Assembly (NCBI RefSeq): GCF_008824185.1
Contig: NZ_CP044424.1
Coordinates: 35,950-99,949, forward strand
Source of the DNA: Paracoccus pantotrophus
GTDB lineage: Bacteria; Pseudomonadota; Alphaproteobacteria; Rhodobacterales; Rhodobacteraceae
Length of the DNA: 64,000 nt
Direction: 5' to 3'
The position numbers and the translations under genes were made by a program. Positions 50,830 through 58,999 of the stretch are shown piece by piece; position 1 is the first letter of the stretch; each line of letters starts with the position of its first letter. The notes under the pieces were generated by a model. It did no database searches, was not told the DNA's origin, and saw only the letters and a program-made list of their open reading frames with translations.

Positions 50830-51207
50830 TTAATCAAGGAGCCGTCCGAGTAGGCGCGAGAAGAGGCCGACGCTCTGTTCGCCGTGCCGCGATAGCCGCT
50901 CGGACCAGAAGTAGTTCTTGATGGCGAAGAAGGCGCCGACCAGCCCCAGCACGATGCCGAGGTATTGAATCCAGTGGATGCGTCGCTCGAAGACTTGCCG
51001 GACCAGATCCCCAAGCGGGGAGCGAACAGGATTGCTCTCCCACTGGTGATAAATCCAGGCGGGAACGCCCCAGTAGAAGAGCGAGAACATCACCACGCCC
51101 ATGAGGGCCGCGCCCCACCACGGCAGGCGGTTGCCCACCTCCACGGAGTCGCGGATCAGGGCGCCGGCCGAGTTGCTGTTGCGCCTGCGGTAGTAGCGAC
51201 GGCCCAT
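50830..51207 (-). CDS. Two-TM membrane protein within the hsd operon
   Basis: 125 residues from ATG 51207, which overlaps the hsdS stop by one base (TAATG). The N-terminus is basic (MGRRYYRRRNSNSAG); two membrane segments follow (WWGAALMGVVMFSLFYWGVP and YLGIVLGLVGAFFAIKNYFW). The arrangement resembles the membrane-anchoring front part of Mrr-type restriction endonucleases (two TM helices before a nuclease domain), but the nuclease is missing. It may tether the restriction complex at the membrane. Role uncertain. Confidence 0.75.
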   Translation of the reverse strand: MGRRYYRRRNSNSAGALIRDSVEVGNRLPWWGAALMGVVMFSLFYWGVPAWIYHQWESNPVRSPLGDLVRQVFERRIHWIQYLGIVLGLVGAFFAIKNYFWSERLSRHGEQSVGLFSRLLGRLLD

Positions 51208-52427
51208 TACGCCTCTCCCCGCAGGTCGATCTGGCCGGTCACGGCGGCGGTGATGAAGGCGGAGCGGCGCTCTTTGAGTAGAGCAACGCTCCTGTTTACC
51301 TTCGCCCCAATTACTCTTTCCAATTGAACAAGTCGTGCTATTTCTAATTGATTTTGCATAGGAAGAATCGGAATCTTCCACCCCAGCAACAAATTCATGT
51401 TCAGGGGGCGATTACGGCCAGCAGACCCACGCGAACAATCATTTAGTACAAAATCACCGTGCGCGGTCAAAAAATAGGCGTAAAGGTACTCGGTTAGGAC
51501 CTCTTTCTCCCGACCTCTAATCACGGGGAAGCGATGAGAGACAACGCACCCGACATGTTCTTCATTTGCCAGAGCTACAGCTCCCTCCCATGCGAACTGC
51601 CCGCTAAGAATTAAGTCGCCCGACTGAATCCAGAAGAAGTCGGAGTCACCCATATCCTCGGTGTCGGTATCGTCACGTTTGAAAATTCCGCGCCCTCTAT
51701 TGAACAACCCGAGCTTCGTGTAGCTGCTACCAGCTTGTTGGAGAACTGGGCGCGAAATCACGTCACAGACATGTGAAAGTCGTACCCATCTGAGATTCGG
51801 CGAATCGGGTGGAGGCGACGCCAGAGCAGTGATTTTTTCCTTCAGCAGTTCGATGAATCGGGTTTTCTTGGCGATCAGGGCGTCGATACGGCCGGTTTCG
51901 CGGTCGAGCGAGGCAAGGATGGACTCCTGTTCCGTGCTATCCGGGATTGGGATGTGAATCGACCCGACGTGCTCCCAGTCTGCTCTTGGCATTTTCGCCC
52001 CATCACATCCAGCTTCAATCTGTTGCGTGACCTCGGTGGTGAGCATCCAGTTCTGGAGCCATGCCGGCAATACCGATGATGGCTTGAGAACGAGAAATTC
52101 AGTTGAGCAAGCGCCATCTGTTGGCCCAGTGATGCATTTGCGAAGGTATGGACGGAGTTTGCCGTACAGCACATCACCGGCACAGAACAGTCCAACCGTT
52201 GAATCCTCAGTCTGGCGAGATGTCGTTGCTGTAGGCTTGTACTGCCCGCTGCCAGATTCGACATCTTCCAGTCCGATGTAGGGCAATCCATCCGGAATGG
52301 CATTGCAGCGGTCTGTGGCAATTTGCGCCGTGCGCTTGATCCTGACCACACTCCAATGCATCGGCACCTTGCCAATCCACTCCACGCCGGAATCCTTGTA
52401 GGCCGAATATGGCTTGTAGTGACTCAT
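51207..52427 (-). CDS. hsdS: Type I restriction-modification specificity subunit S
   Basis: 406 residues with two target-recognition domains separated by conserved helices. The start is SAYKDSGVEWIGKVPMHWSV, typical of HsdS. The first conserved spacer is QESILASLDRETGRIDALIA followed by KKTRFIELLKEKITAL, and the second near the C-terminus is QNQLEIARLVQLERVIGAKV then LLKERRSAFITAAVTGQIDL. TRD1 spans about residues 20-160 and TRD2 about 225-345. It determines the methylated and restricted sequence. Confidence 0.95.
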   Translation of the reverse strand: MSHYKPYSAYKDSGVEWIGKVPMHWSVVRIKRTAQIATDRCNAIPDGLPYIGLEDVESGSGQYKPTATTSRQTEDSTVGLFCAGDVLYGKLRPYLRKCITGPTDGACSTEFLVLKPSSVLPAWLQNWMLTTEVTQQIEAGCDGAKMPRADWEHVGSIHIPIPDSTEQESILASLDRETGRIDALIAKKTRFIELLKEKITALASPPPDSPNLRWVRLSHVCDVISRPVLQQAGSSYTKLGLFNRGRGIFKRDDTDTEDMGDSDFFWIQSGDLILSGQFAWEGAVALANEEHVGCVVSHRFPVIRGREKEVLTEYLYAYFLTAHGDFVLNDCSRGSAGRNRPLNMNLLLGWKIPILPMQNQLEIARLVQLERVIGAKVNRSVALLKERRSAFITAAVTGQIDLRGEA

Positions 52428-52439
52428 GCGCGCCTCAAC

Positions 52440-54149
52440 TCAATTGCGCGATGCGCCAGATTGCCGTGGCCTGCGTCGCCATCCAGTTCTGGTGCGCAGC
52501 GATCCGCTCGGGGTCCAGTCCGCATGGTCGTTACCGAGTTTCTTGGTGATCGCAAAGCCGCTTTGTTGGTATGTCGGCCGCTTTTGGGCGTAATCCAGGT
52601 TGCCCAAGTCCCGATTTGCTCCGGCCTGGAGCAACGTCATGTTGCCAAGTCGGTACACGAGGGCTTCCGCGTCGTCGTTGCCGATCCCGCCCCAACCATC
52701 CGGGGCGTTTTGCGGCAGGATATGCTCGATATTGAAGGCGTCACTGGCGAAGTCATGGGCTTGACCGGACAGGTGTTTTTCAAGGGCACAGAGAATGAAG
52801 CGGACCACGCGGTTGTTTCGAGAATCGGTGGTTCGGATCGTTTTCTCGGCGAAGCCTGTTCTGAACGCGGCATCATCCGGGTAGATGCTGCGCAAGGATT
52901 GCAGTGCCTGACCGAGAGTTCTCAATTCGTTCCTCGCTACACGCTCGGCGACCTCGTTGTACTTTCGCTCTTGCTCCGCAGTGCTGTAGGAGCCGATGAC
53001 GTTGAACCGCATCGAGATAACAACCGTCGAGCGCAGTAGCCCCGTGAAATCGGGAGCGTCGAAGATTCGCTTGGCTGCGAGCAGTAGCGGGAACGGTTGT
53101 CGCACTCGGAAGGTCTTCAGTACCCCCGCCAGTTGCTTGTCCTCCTGTGGCCAGTCGGATGGTTCCGGCGAAGACAAGGCCAAGTAGGTATCAAGGTCTT
53201 CTTCCATGTCTCGCAGCAACTGGAACACGGCCTCCGCTGTACTGACCTGTGCCCGGATGGTCTTGAACAGATCGGCCTGGCGCGCAAAGCTGCGGCGGCT
53301 GTTCCAGTGCACGCGAAGGAAATCCGGGAAGTTCTCTGACTGGAGCCGGCCGACGATGGACTCCCACCGGTCTTCCAGGTTGCGCAGTTCGTGATCGGTC
53401 TCTCCACCCCGGTCGAGAACCGAGAACAGGTAGTTTTTCAACAGATCGGTCGCTGACAGGCGCACACCACGGGCGTTGAGCGTCTCGAACACCTTGTAGG
53501 CGTTGAGTTCATCGGTAACGGTGATCACCGTGAAAAACAGGCGGTCGCTAATGTCTTCCACAAGCTTCGCGAGGCGCATGCCCTCGTCGCCTGTACTGGC
53601 CTTGAGGTATTCGGCTACGCGCTTGTCGAACCACTCGAAGGCTTTGCGGAGTGAATGCTCCGAGGCGCGGAAGCCCCTCTGCGGAAGATGCCCGAGTGGC
53701 ACCAGATAGGTCTGGAAATACGTGTTGTTGTTGCGATTGAGCGTCAGCTTGGGGCGCGCGACCAGCGTCACGGGATCGAGGTAGCCCACGTAGGTCTGCC
53801 GAATCTGATCCATGCGGCGCTTGTTCGGCTCGGCGTCATTGCCCGCATTGATCAGCCGCTGGATGTTCTTGAGAATGGCGAGAACAATGATGCTGATAGT
53901 TGTGAGGCGTTGTTGGCCATCAATGACATCGAAGGTCTTGTCGTCGGCGGACTGCAAGACCAGGTATCCCATGTAGTGCGCACTCTCCCCGTCGGCCTTG
54001 AGCGTCCCCAGGAGATCCATCCACAGGTCTTCCCATTCCTCGTTGGTCCAACTGTAGTCGCGCTGAAAGCGTGGAATGCGGTACGTCAAACCGTTCCCGA
54101 TGAGCTTCCTGAATGTGTTGTTCTCGGTCTTGAAGTTGGTTGCAGCCAT
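52440..54149 (-). CDS. DUF262/DUF1524 protein (GmrSD-like), frameshifted near its C-terminus
   Basis: 569 residues as read. The N-terminal DUF262 ParB-like domain includes YRIPRFQRDYSWTNEEWEDL and FDVIDGQQRLTTISIIVLAI. The C-terminal DUF1524 HNH-like region has FNIEHILPQNAPDGW and YRLGNMTLLQAGANRDLGN. A one-base deletion in the G run at 52510-52513 changes the end: the other frame continues after DWTP as ERIAAHQNWMATQATAIWRI followed by AQLS and stops at 52435-52437, 7 bp before hsdS. Such nucleases act against modified or invading DNA. It lies between hsdM and hsdS. Confidence 0.9.
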   Translation of the reverse strand: MAATNFKTENNTFRKLIGNGLTYRIPRFQRDYSWTNEEWEDLWMDLLGTLKADGESAHYMGYLVLQSADDKTFDVIDGQQRLTTISIIVLAILKNIQRLINAGNDAEPNKRRMDQIRQTYVGYLDPVTLVARPKLTLNRNNNTYFQTYLVPLGHLPQRGFRASEHSLRKAFEWFDKRVAEYLKASTGDEGMRLAKLVEDISDRLFFTVITVTDELNAYKVFETLNARGVRLSATDLLKNYLFSVLDRGGETDHELRNLEDRWESIVGRLQSENFPDFLRVHWNSRRSFARQADLFKTIRAQVSTAEAVFQLLRDMEEDLDTYLALSSPEPSDWPQEDKQLAGVLKTFRVRQPFPLLLAAKRIFDAPDFTGLLRSTVVISMRFNVIGSYSTAEQERKYNEVAERVARNELRTLGQALQSLRSIYPDDAAFRTGFAEKTIRTTDSRNNRVVRFILCALEKHLSGQAHDFASDAFNIEHILPQNAPDGWGGIGNDDAEALVYRLGNMTLLQAGANRDLGNLDYAQKRPTYQQSGFAITKKLGNDHADWTPSGSLRTRTGWRRRPRQSGASRN

Positions 54150-54164
54150 GACTCGCTCCGTTTC

Positions 54165-56186
54165 TTACTCAGTGACTTTGCCTAGCAGAGCAGCGATTTC
54201 AGCTTCGACCTGCTGCAACTCGGCGTCAATGTCGTGCAGTTTGCGCGGCGGCACATACTTGTAAAAGTAGCGATTGAAGTTGATCTCGTAGCCGACCTTG
54301 CCGACCTCCTTGTCCTTGTCGTCGCGGAAGTTCTCGTCGATGTAGGCATCCGGTACGTGCGGCAGCACCTCGCGGGCAAAGTAGTCCTGCACGCTGTCGA
54401 CCAGCGGAACGTTCTCGTAGTCGGTCAATTCGGAATCGGCCACGGGCTGGCCGTCGGCATCTTGTACCGGCTCGCCTTCCGGGTCGCGGGTGCCGAAGGC
54501 GTCGATCATGGCCTTGATGAAGGTCTTGCCGACCTTACCGATGACCGTATCGGATTTGGCCGCCTCCGCCGCGAAGGTTTCTGCCCAGGCGAACGGCTTG
54601 ACCTCTCCCATGTGGGGCGACAGGGCGCTATCCCACGCAGCCTGCTGGGCCTCGTTCAACTTGCCCCATGCCTTGCTCTCCTTGAGGCGTGCCAAGGCTT
54701 CGGCCGTGACGTGCAGCGACATGCGCAAGGGACGCAGCACCTTGATGCGCCGATAGCCGAAGCGGCGATAGTCGAGTATCCGGGACAGTTCGCCATCCTC
54801 GGCCGCGCCGTAGATGTCCACGATCTGCCGCATCTGCTCGTCACTGATCATGCGGCGCTTGTTGCCCTCGTTCTTGATCGATACCCACAGGCCCGTGGCG
54901 TTGATCAACTGCACCTTGTTGCGGCGAGCCGCCGGCTTCTTATTGGACAGAATCCAGAGGTAGGTGCCGATCCCCGTGCGGAAGAAGATTTCGGTGGGCA
55001 GGGCCACGATGGCATCGACAACATCATTCTCCAGCAGCCAGCGGCGGATTTCCGATTCGCCTGAGCCGGCGCCGCCGTTGAACAGGGGCGACCCCGACAG
55101 CACGATGGCGGCACGGCCACCGCCTTTGTGCGGAAGCTCCAGCTTGCTTGCCAGGTGCAACAGGAAGAGCATGGAGCCGTCGTTGATGCGCGGCAGTCCG
55201 GGGCCGAAGCGCCCGTCGTAACCCTTGTCCTTGTGCTCGTCGGTCACGGCCTTCTGGTCGTTCTCCCACTTCTTGCCGAAGGGTGGATTGGCGAGGCCGT
55301 AGTGGAAGCGTTCGCCGGCGTACTGGTCGTTGGAGAGCGTGCTGCCAAGCTTGATGTTCTTCGACAGGTCGCGCCCCGGATCGGTCGGCAGCGTGCGCAG
55401 CAGCATGCCGGCCAGACAGACGGCATGTGTCTCCGGTTCAAGCTCCTGCCCGTGGGGGACCAGAACCGGCGGCACCTTGAAGCGATTGCCGTAGTCGGCG
55501 ACGTGGTTCATGGCGTCGGTTAGGAAGCCGCCCGTGCCGCAGGTCGGGTCGTAGAGGGTGCGAATCAGGCCAGGGTTAGCCTCGAACAATTGGTCGTCGG
55601 GGTCGAGCAGGAGCGACGTTGCCAGATGCACCACGTCGCGCGGCGTCATGAAGTCCTCGGCGCCTTCATTGACCTCGGCACCGAAGCGCCGGATGAGGTG
55701 CTCGTAGAGGTTGCTCATCACCCGATCCGGCACTACGTCGGGATGCAGATCAACCGCCGCGAAGTTCTTGCAGATCTTGAACAGCAGCCCGGCCTTGTCG
55801 AGCCGGATCACCGTGTTGCCGAAGTCGAACTGCTCGAAGATGACCCGCGCGTTGTCCGAGAAATGGGCAACGTAGTCCTGAAGGTTTTGCCGCGTCTTCG
55901 TGCCGCCCAGCGTGGCGAGCGCGTATTCGGAGGTGTTGTAGAAGGGATACCCGGTGGTCTGGCGCAGAATCAGGTCAAGGTCGAGTCCGCTGTCCTTGTG
56001 TGCGAGGAAGGTGTTCCGGGTTTCCTCGCGGGTCGGCTCCAGCACGCACTCCAGACGCCGCAGGAGCGTGAACGGCAAGATGATCTTGCCGAAGTCGGTG
56101 TGCTTGAAGTTGCCCCACAGGTCTTCCGCGTTCTTCCAGATGAAGTCCGCGAGCGTGGATGTCGATCCGTTGCCGTTTTCTGCCAT
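54165..56186 (-). CDS. hsdM: Type I restriction-modification methyltransferase subunit M
   Basis: N6-adenine methyltransferase subunit, 673 residues from ATG 56186 with GGAGGGAGG upstream. The N-terminal HsdM_N region has FIWKNAEDLWGNFKHTDFGK. AdoMet motif I is TLYDPTCGTGGFLTDAMNHV and catalytic motif IV YGLANPPFGKKWE. The C-terminal part contains the NFNRYFYKYVPPRKLHDID segment and a coiled stretch (AELQQVEAEIAALLGKV). Head of the operon; two direct repeats lie upstream. Confidence 0.96.
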   Translation of the reverse strand: MAENGNGSTSTLADFIWKNAEDLWGNFKHTDFGKIILPFTLLRRLECVLEPTREETRNTFLAHKDSGLDLDLILRQTTGYPFYNTSEYALATLGGTKTRQNLQDYVAHFSDNARVIFEQFDFGNTVIRLDKAGLLFKICKNFAAVDLHPDVVPDRVMSNLYEHLIRRFGAEVNEGAEDFMTPRDVVHLATSLLLDPDDQLFEANPGLIRTLYDPTCGTGGFLTDAMNHVADYGNRFKVPPVLVPHGQELEPETHAVCLAGMLLRTLPTDPGRDLSKNIKLGSTLSNDQYAGERFHYGLANPPFGKKWENDQKAVTDEHKDKGYDGRFGPGLPRINDGSMLFLLHLASKLELPHKGGGRAAIVLSGSPLFNGGAGSGESEIRRWLLENDVVDAIVALPTEIFFRTGIGTYLWILSNKKPAARRNKVQLINATGLWVSIKNEGNKRRMISDEQMRQIVDIYGAAEDGELSRILDYRRFGYRRIKVLRPLRMSLHVTAEALARLKESKAWGKLNEAQQAAWDSALSPHMGEVKPFAWAETFAAEAAKSDTVIGKVGKTFIKAMIDAFGTRDPEGEPVQDADGQPVADSELTDYENVPLVDSVQDYFAREVLPHVPDAYIDENFRDDKDKEVGKVGYEINFNRYFYKYVPPRKLHDIDAELQQVEAEIAALLGKVTE

Positions 56187-56196
56187 GCCTCCCTCC

Positions 56197-56262
56197 AACC
56201 ATGTTTTGCACGAAACAGCATAACATAACCGAATGGGATTTCAACCAGATTTTGCACGTAAC
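56197..56262. promoter_or_regulatory. Direct repeats in the hsdM promoter region
   Basis: AACCATGTTTTGCACGAAAC (56197-56216) and AACCAGATTTTGCACGTAAC (56243-56262) match at 17 of 20 positions and are 46 bp apart centre to centre. They may be regulator sites for the restriction operon. The gap 56263-56370 holds no gene. Confidence 0.4.
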
Positions 56263-56370
56263 GGACCAGAAGCCACGCAACTAGGTTTTTCTAGGTTCCA
56301 ACCTTAGAATGCACATAGCCCAAAGGTATATACCTCAATCGACCAGAATGCCAACGAACGAGGGCAGATC

Positions 56371-56685
56371 CTAAGCCCTGTCAGGCGACCGATGGGCTCT
56401 CCTTGATTTCAGGAAGTGCTTTTTCAGACTCCCAATTGCGATTGAGACCATGGCACAGCCGAACAGGTAGACCCAACCGAGCAGGAAATAGCAGAATGAT
56501 CTCATTACTCCTGTTCGAAACCAATGAGCAACGGGATCAAGACTGGAGAAGGCAAGCCAGTGAGCGTAAAGGAACTCCGCTTGCATAGGCAAATACATCC
56601 ACATGAGCAGAACGGTTGCCAGCAGCAGCGTGAGATTCGCAAAAGTGCTATAGATTGAAATAGTTGACTTCATTACCATGTGCAT
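56371..56685 (-). CDS. Small membrane protein, two TM segments
   Basis: 104 residues from ATG 56685 (MHMVMKSTIS); ATGs at 56679 and 56673 are also possible. Two membrane helices (TFANLTLLLATVLLMWMYLP and SFCYFLLGWVYLFGCAMVSI), and a basic tail (LKKHFLKSRRAHRSPDRA). The longer frame is a shadow of vapBC. No family recognised. Divergent from vapBC. Confidence 0.55.
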   Translation of the reverse strand: MHMVMKSTISIYSTFANLTLLLATVLLMWMYLPMQAEFLYAHWLAFSSLDPVAHWFRTGVMRSFCYFLLGWVYLFGCAMVSIAIGSLKKHFLKSRRAHRSPDRA

Positions 56686-56730
56686 TCCAATTGACAATGA
56701 TGTTCCTAATCGGCGGAAGCGGCTTGCGCT

Positions 56731-56777
56731 AGTGTATCCCTTGCTATACATACGGTGTATACTATAGGGGATACACT
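56731..56777. promoter_or_regulatory. VapBC operator palindrome
   Basis: AGTGTATCCC (56731-56740) and GGGATACACT (56768-56777) form a perfect 10-bp inverted repeat just before the vapB start, with an inner TATAC/GTATA dyad. Autoregulation by the antitoxin-toxin complex is usual for this class. Confidence 0.6.
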
Positions 56778-56778
56778 G

Positions 56779-57024
56779 ATGGCAATACACATCAAAGGGG
56801 ATGAGATCGACGCTCTGCTCGTTAGATATTGCGCCATGACGGGGCAGACGAACAAGAGCGAAGCGGTCCGGCAGGCCCTGATGGCACAGATCAATGCCCT
56901 GTCGGCGCGCGAGAGCCTTTCCACCCGCGTGGGGAAGGTGCAGGCTAAGGCCGCGGCGGCTGGTTTCGTCAGCACGGGCGAAGACCTGAAGCCGTTCTTT
57001 GACGAGCAATGGGGCGAGAACTGA
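56779..57024 (+). CDS. vapB: Type II antitoxin, VapB family
   Basis: 81 residues starting MAIHIKGDEIDALLVRYCAM. The N-terminal strand-helix region is of the PSK/RHH type (TNKSEAVRQALMAQI); the C-terminus (FVSTGEDLKPFFDEQWGEN) would wrap the toxin. Start chosen at ATG 56779 over GTG 56755, since the latter lies in the operator. Stop and vapC start overlap as TGATG. Confidence 0.85.
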   Translation: MAIHIKGDEIDALLVRYCAMTGQTNKSEAVRQALMAQINALSARESLSTRVGKVQAKAAAAGFVSTGEDLKPFFDEQWGEN

Positions 57025-57449
57025 TGTTCCTGGACGCAAGCGCGGTGGTCTCGGTGCTGCTGAACGAACCGGAAGCGCCTGGGCTGCTGAAGGCGATGGA
57101 GGCCGCGCGTGGCACGCTGCGGTTCTCGCCTGTCGTGCGGATGGAAGCGACGCTCGCCCTGGTCAGGGCCAAGGTGCAGGCCCGCGGCAAGGGCCCGGCG
57201 GCAGCCGAGGACTTTGCCGCGGCGGCCGAGCTGGTGGACGGGTTTTTCGAGGCGGCCGAAGCGCAAGAGATGCACATCACCACGGGGATGGGGAAGGAAG
57301 CGATCCGGGCGCTGTCGGTTTACGGCAAGGTCGTCGGACACGCGGCGCAGCTTAATTTCGGGGACGCGCTCTCCTACGCCTGCGCGAAAGCTTACCATGT
57401 GCCCTTGCTCTACAAGGGCGGCGATTTTTCTGAAACGGATTTGGCTTGA
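57024..57449 (+). CDS. vapC: Type II toxin, PIN-domain ribonuclease VapC
   Basis: 141 residues. PIN-domain acidic residues: MFLDASAVVSVLLNEPEA (first Asp and later Glu), RMEATLALVRA (Glu), LNFGDALSYACAKAYHVPLL (Asp) and YKGGDFSETDL (Asp). Cleaves RNA, typically tRNA or rRNA, when released from VapB. Overlap with vapB by one base keeps the pair coupled. Confidence 0.9.
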   Translation: MFLDASAVVSVLLNEPEAPGLLKAMEAARGTLRFSPVVRMEATLALVRAKVQARGKGPAAAEDFAAAAELVDGFFEAAEAQEMHITTGMGKEAIRALSVYGKVVGHAAQLNFGDALSYACAKAYHVPLLYKGGDFSETDLA

Positions 57450-57458
57450 AGTTCCACC

Positions 57459-57641
57459 ATGGAAAATAAGGATGATACGGCAGAGGACCAAGTTGAGGTC
57501 ACGTTCGGCGTGAAGGTCACGTTCGCCCGAGCCAAGCTTCCTGAGGTATCTGATATGAGCGAGCAGGACCGCGACGAGGTGCGGGCGCTTCTCATTGCCA
57601 GCGCAGGTATAAGGATGCTGCCGTCAGGAGAGGAATCATGA
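57459..57641 (+). CDS. Small acidic hypothetical protein
   Basis: 60 residues, MENKDDTAEDQVEVTFGVKV then TFARAKLPEVSDMSEQDRDE. Acidic, with a weak ribosome site. It begins 10 bp after vapC and overlaps the next small gene as ATGA, so it may be part of an extended vapBC transcript. No family recognised. Confidence 0.45.
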   Translation: MENKDDTAEDQVEVTFGVKVTFARAKLPEVSDMSEQDRDEVRALLIASAGIRMLPSGEES

Positions 57642-57811
57642 AGTTCTACGTTGCGACGTTCTGGACGGGCCATGCCTGGGCCGATCTGCACGATGATCCG
57701 CGGCCGTTCCGCGCCGCCTCGTCCGCGGCCGATTCCGCATTGCTGGCGGGGAAGATAATGACCAGGCTACGCCCGGCTGAAGTAAAAGCGGCCCCCGAAG
57801 GGGCCGCATAG
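57638..57811 (+). CDS. Small hypothetical protein (57 residues)
   Basis: MKFYVATFWTGHAWADLHDD then PRPFRAASSAADSALLAGKI, ending KAAPEGAA. GGAGAGGAATC before ATG 57638 is a good ribosome site, and the start overlaps the preceding stop. Its 3' end runs through the hairpin that terminates the opposite gene. Function unknown. Confidence 0.5.
   Translation: MKFYVATFWTGHAWADLHDDPRPFRAASSAADSALLAGKIMTRLRPAEVKAAPEGAA
57788..57807 (-). terminator. Terminator of the small minus-strand gene 57813-58007
   Basis: On the minus strand GCGGCCCC-TTCG-GGGGCCGC is followed by TTTTA, 5 bp after the stop codon. It is inside the coding end of the opposite gene. Confidence 0.75.
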
Positions 57812-57812
57812 G

Positions 57813-58007
57813 TCAGAGACCGAAGAGCTTGATGATGAAGGCTGTCAGGCCGGCGATGGCGCCGACGAGTCCGGTTGCAACGGCCAGCGGATACCAGCGG
57901 GCCTCGGCATTGATCTTCGAGGTTTCCGCGATCAGCTTGGCGATCTCGGCCCGCATCTTGTCGTCGGCAAGGGACTGTTCGGCGGTGGTCATGTCAACGT
58001 CGCTCAT
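57813..58007 (-). CDS. Small coiled-coil, tail-anchored membrane protein
   Basis: 64 residues from ATG 58007 with AAGGAG upstream. Residues 1-35 are a charged helix (ADDKMRAEIAKLIAETSKIN), followed by one C-terminal membrane segment (YPLAVATGLVGAIAGLTAFI). The shape recalls plasmid- or phage-borne membrane peptides of unknown role. Own terminator present. Confidence 0.65.
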   Translation of the reverse strand: MSDVDMTTAEQSLADDKMRAEIAKLIAETSKINAEARWYPLAVATGLVGAIAGLTAFIIKLFGL

Positions 58008-58440
58008 TGGATGCTCCTTGTGAAATGTAAGCGATGAGACCGAAGATTGCGAGGCTCTAGCCGCCCCGCACGGTCGCAGGCATGCGGACACGCTGAGTCA
58101 GGGACGGCCCGGCACGGGCCGCTTGCAAGGCCGCGCTCGCGCGGCCGCCGTCCTTGACCAGGGTGGTAGAATGACAAGATCCGTGTGGTGGTGGATAGGT
58201 CCGGCCCCGGCCTGCGCCTGGCGCTGGCCGGGTTAACAGCCGGACGCGACCGATGGCGCGACGGTTCTGCCGCGCAGCGGGCCCGGCGTTCTGGCTTGCC
58301 AGGGCGACGGCGACGGCGAACACCAGGAACAGGGCAAAGAAAAAGCCGCCCCGAGGGGGCGGCCACGCTGCGCCTGGTCTGATGGTCCTGCGCGGATCCT
58401 CCCGAAACTATCTGCCGCTTTTCAAGGTCCAGAATGGACG
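58008..58440. other. Gap holding a repeat copy and the relBE terminator
   Basis: No gene seen. 58263-58365 is copy 1 of a direct repeat also found at 59364-59496. At 58345-58363 GCCGCCCC-GAG-GGGGCGGC followed (minus strand) by TTTTTCTTT is a good terminator for the relBE operon ending at 58441. Confidence 0.65.
58263..58365. repeat. Direct repeat copy 1 with built-in terminator
   Basis: Shares GCGCAGCGGGCCCGGCG, then a ~60-bp core with CCAGGGCGACGGCG and GCGAACACCAGGAACAGGGC, and a GC-rich hairpin with 59364-59496. Few differences in the core. The minus strand of the core could encode a hydrophobic stretch, but no start codon supports a gene. Confidence 0.75.
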
Positions 58441-58743
58441 TCAGCTTTTGGGTCGATCATCGCGCCGTGCGCTTGCAGCTTTATACACCTCGCTTCGTTC
58501 GCGACGACCAACTGCGACCACAGTGACGGTAATTTCTGCATCCTCCACGCGATAGACGAGTCGGTAGCCGGCGCTGCGGAGCTTGATCTTGTAATGATCT
58601 TCCAGACCATGCAGCGCATCAGCAGGAACACGGGGCTGCTCCAGACGTTCGGCCAGCTTCTTCCGAAACTGCTCCCGAAGCGTGGCACCGAGCTTTTTCC
58701 ACTCCTTCAGTGCGGATGGCAGGAACTTAAGCTCAAAGGTCAT
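58441..58743 (-). CDS. relE: Type II toxin, RelE/ParE family
   Basis: 100 residues from ATG 58743 (MTFELKFLPSALKEWKKLGA). The RelE signature runs through LREQFRKKLAERLEQPRVPA, LHGLEDHYKIKLRSAGYRLV, and VTVVAVGRRERSEVYKAA. Basic ribosome-dependent mRNA nuclease in canonical members. It overlaps the antitoxin gene by 11 bp. Confidence 0.93.
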   Translation of the reverse strand: MTFELKFLPSALKEWKKLGATLREQFRKKLAERLEQPRVPADALHGLEDHYKIKLRSAGYRLVYRVEDAEITVTVVAVGRRERSEVYKAASARRDDRPKS

Positions 58744-58978
58744 CGAGGCCCACGCTGATCGGCGTTTCATCCGCCCGGGCCTTAATGACATCGACAAGCG
58801 CCAGGTCGTCCAGCCGCTCCATCATCGCCTCGTAAACATCGGCCGGGACCATATAAGCCATGACGCGATTGTGGTTCAGCACGGCGACGGCCTCGCCTTG
58901 CGCCTGATCCATGATGGCGGTCGGGCTTTTCTTCAGATCAGAGACACTGACCGCAATCTGGGCTTCAACACGTTGCAT
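58733..58978 (-). CDS. relB: Type II antitoxin, RelB/Phd-YefM-like
   Basis: 81 residues from ATG 58978 (MQRVEAQIAVSVSDLKKSPT). The N-terminal Phd/YefM-like DNA-binding domain includes DLKKSPTAIMDQAQGEAVAV and LNHNRVMAYMVPADVYEAMM; the tail LVDVIKARADETPISVGLDD neutralises the toxin. The antitoxin precedes and overlaps the toxin. Confidence 0.9.
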   Translation of the reverse strand: MQRVEAQIAVSVSDLKKSPTAIMDQAQGEAVAVLNHNRVMAYMVPADVYEAMMERLDDLALVDVIKARADETPISVGLDDL

Positions 58979-58999
58979 GTTCGATCTCCACAAGGTCAT

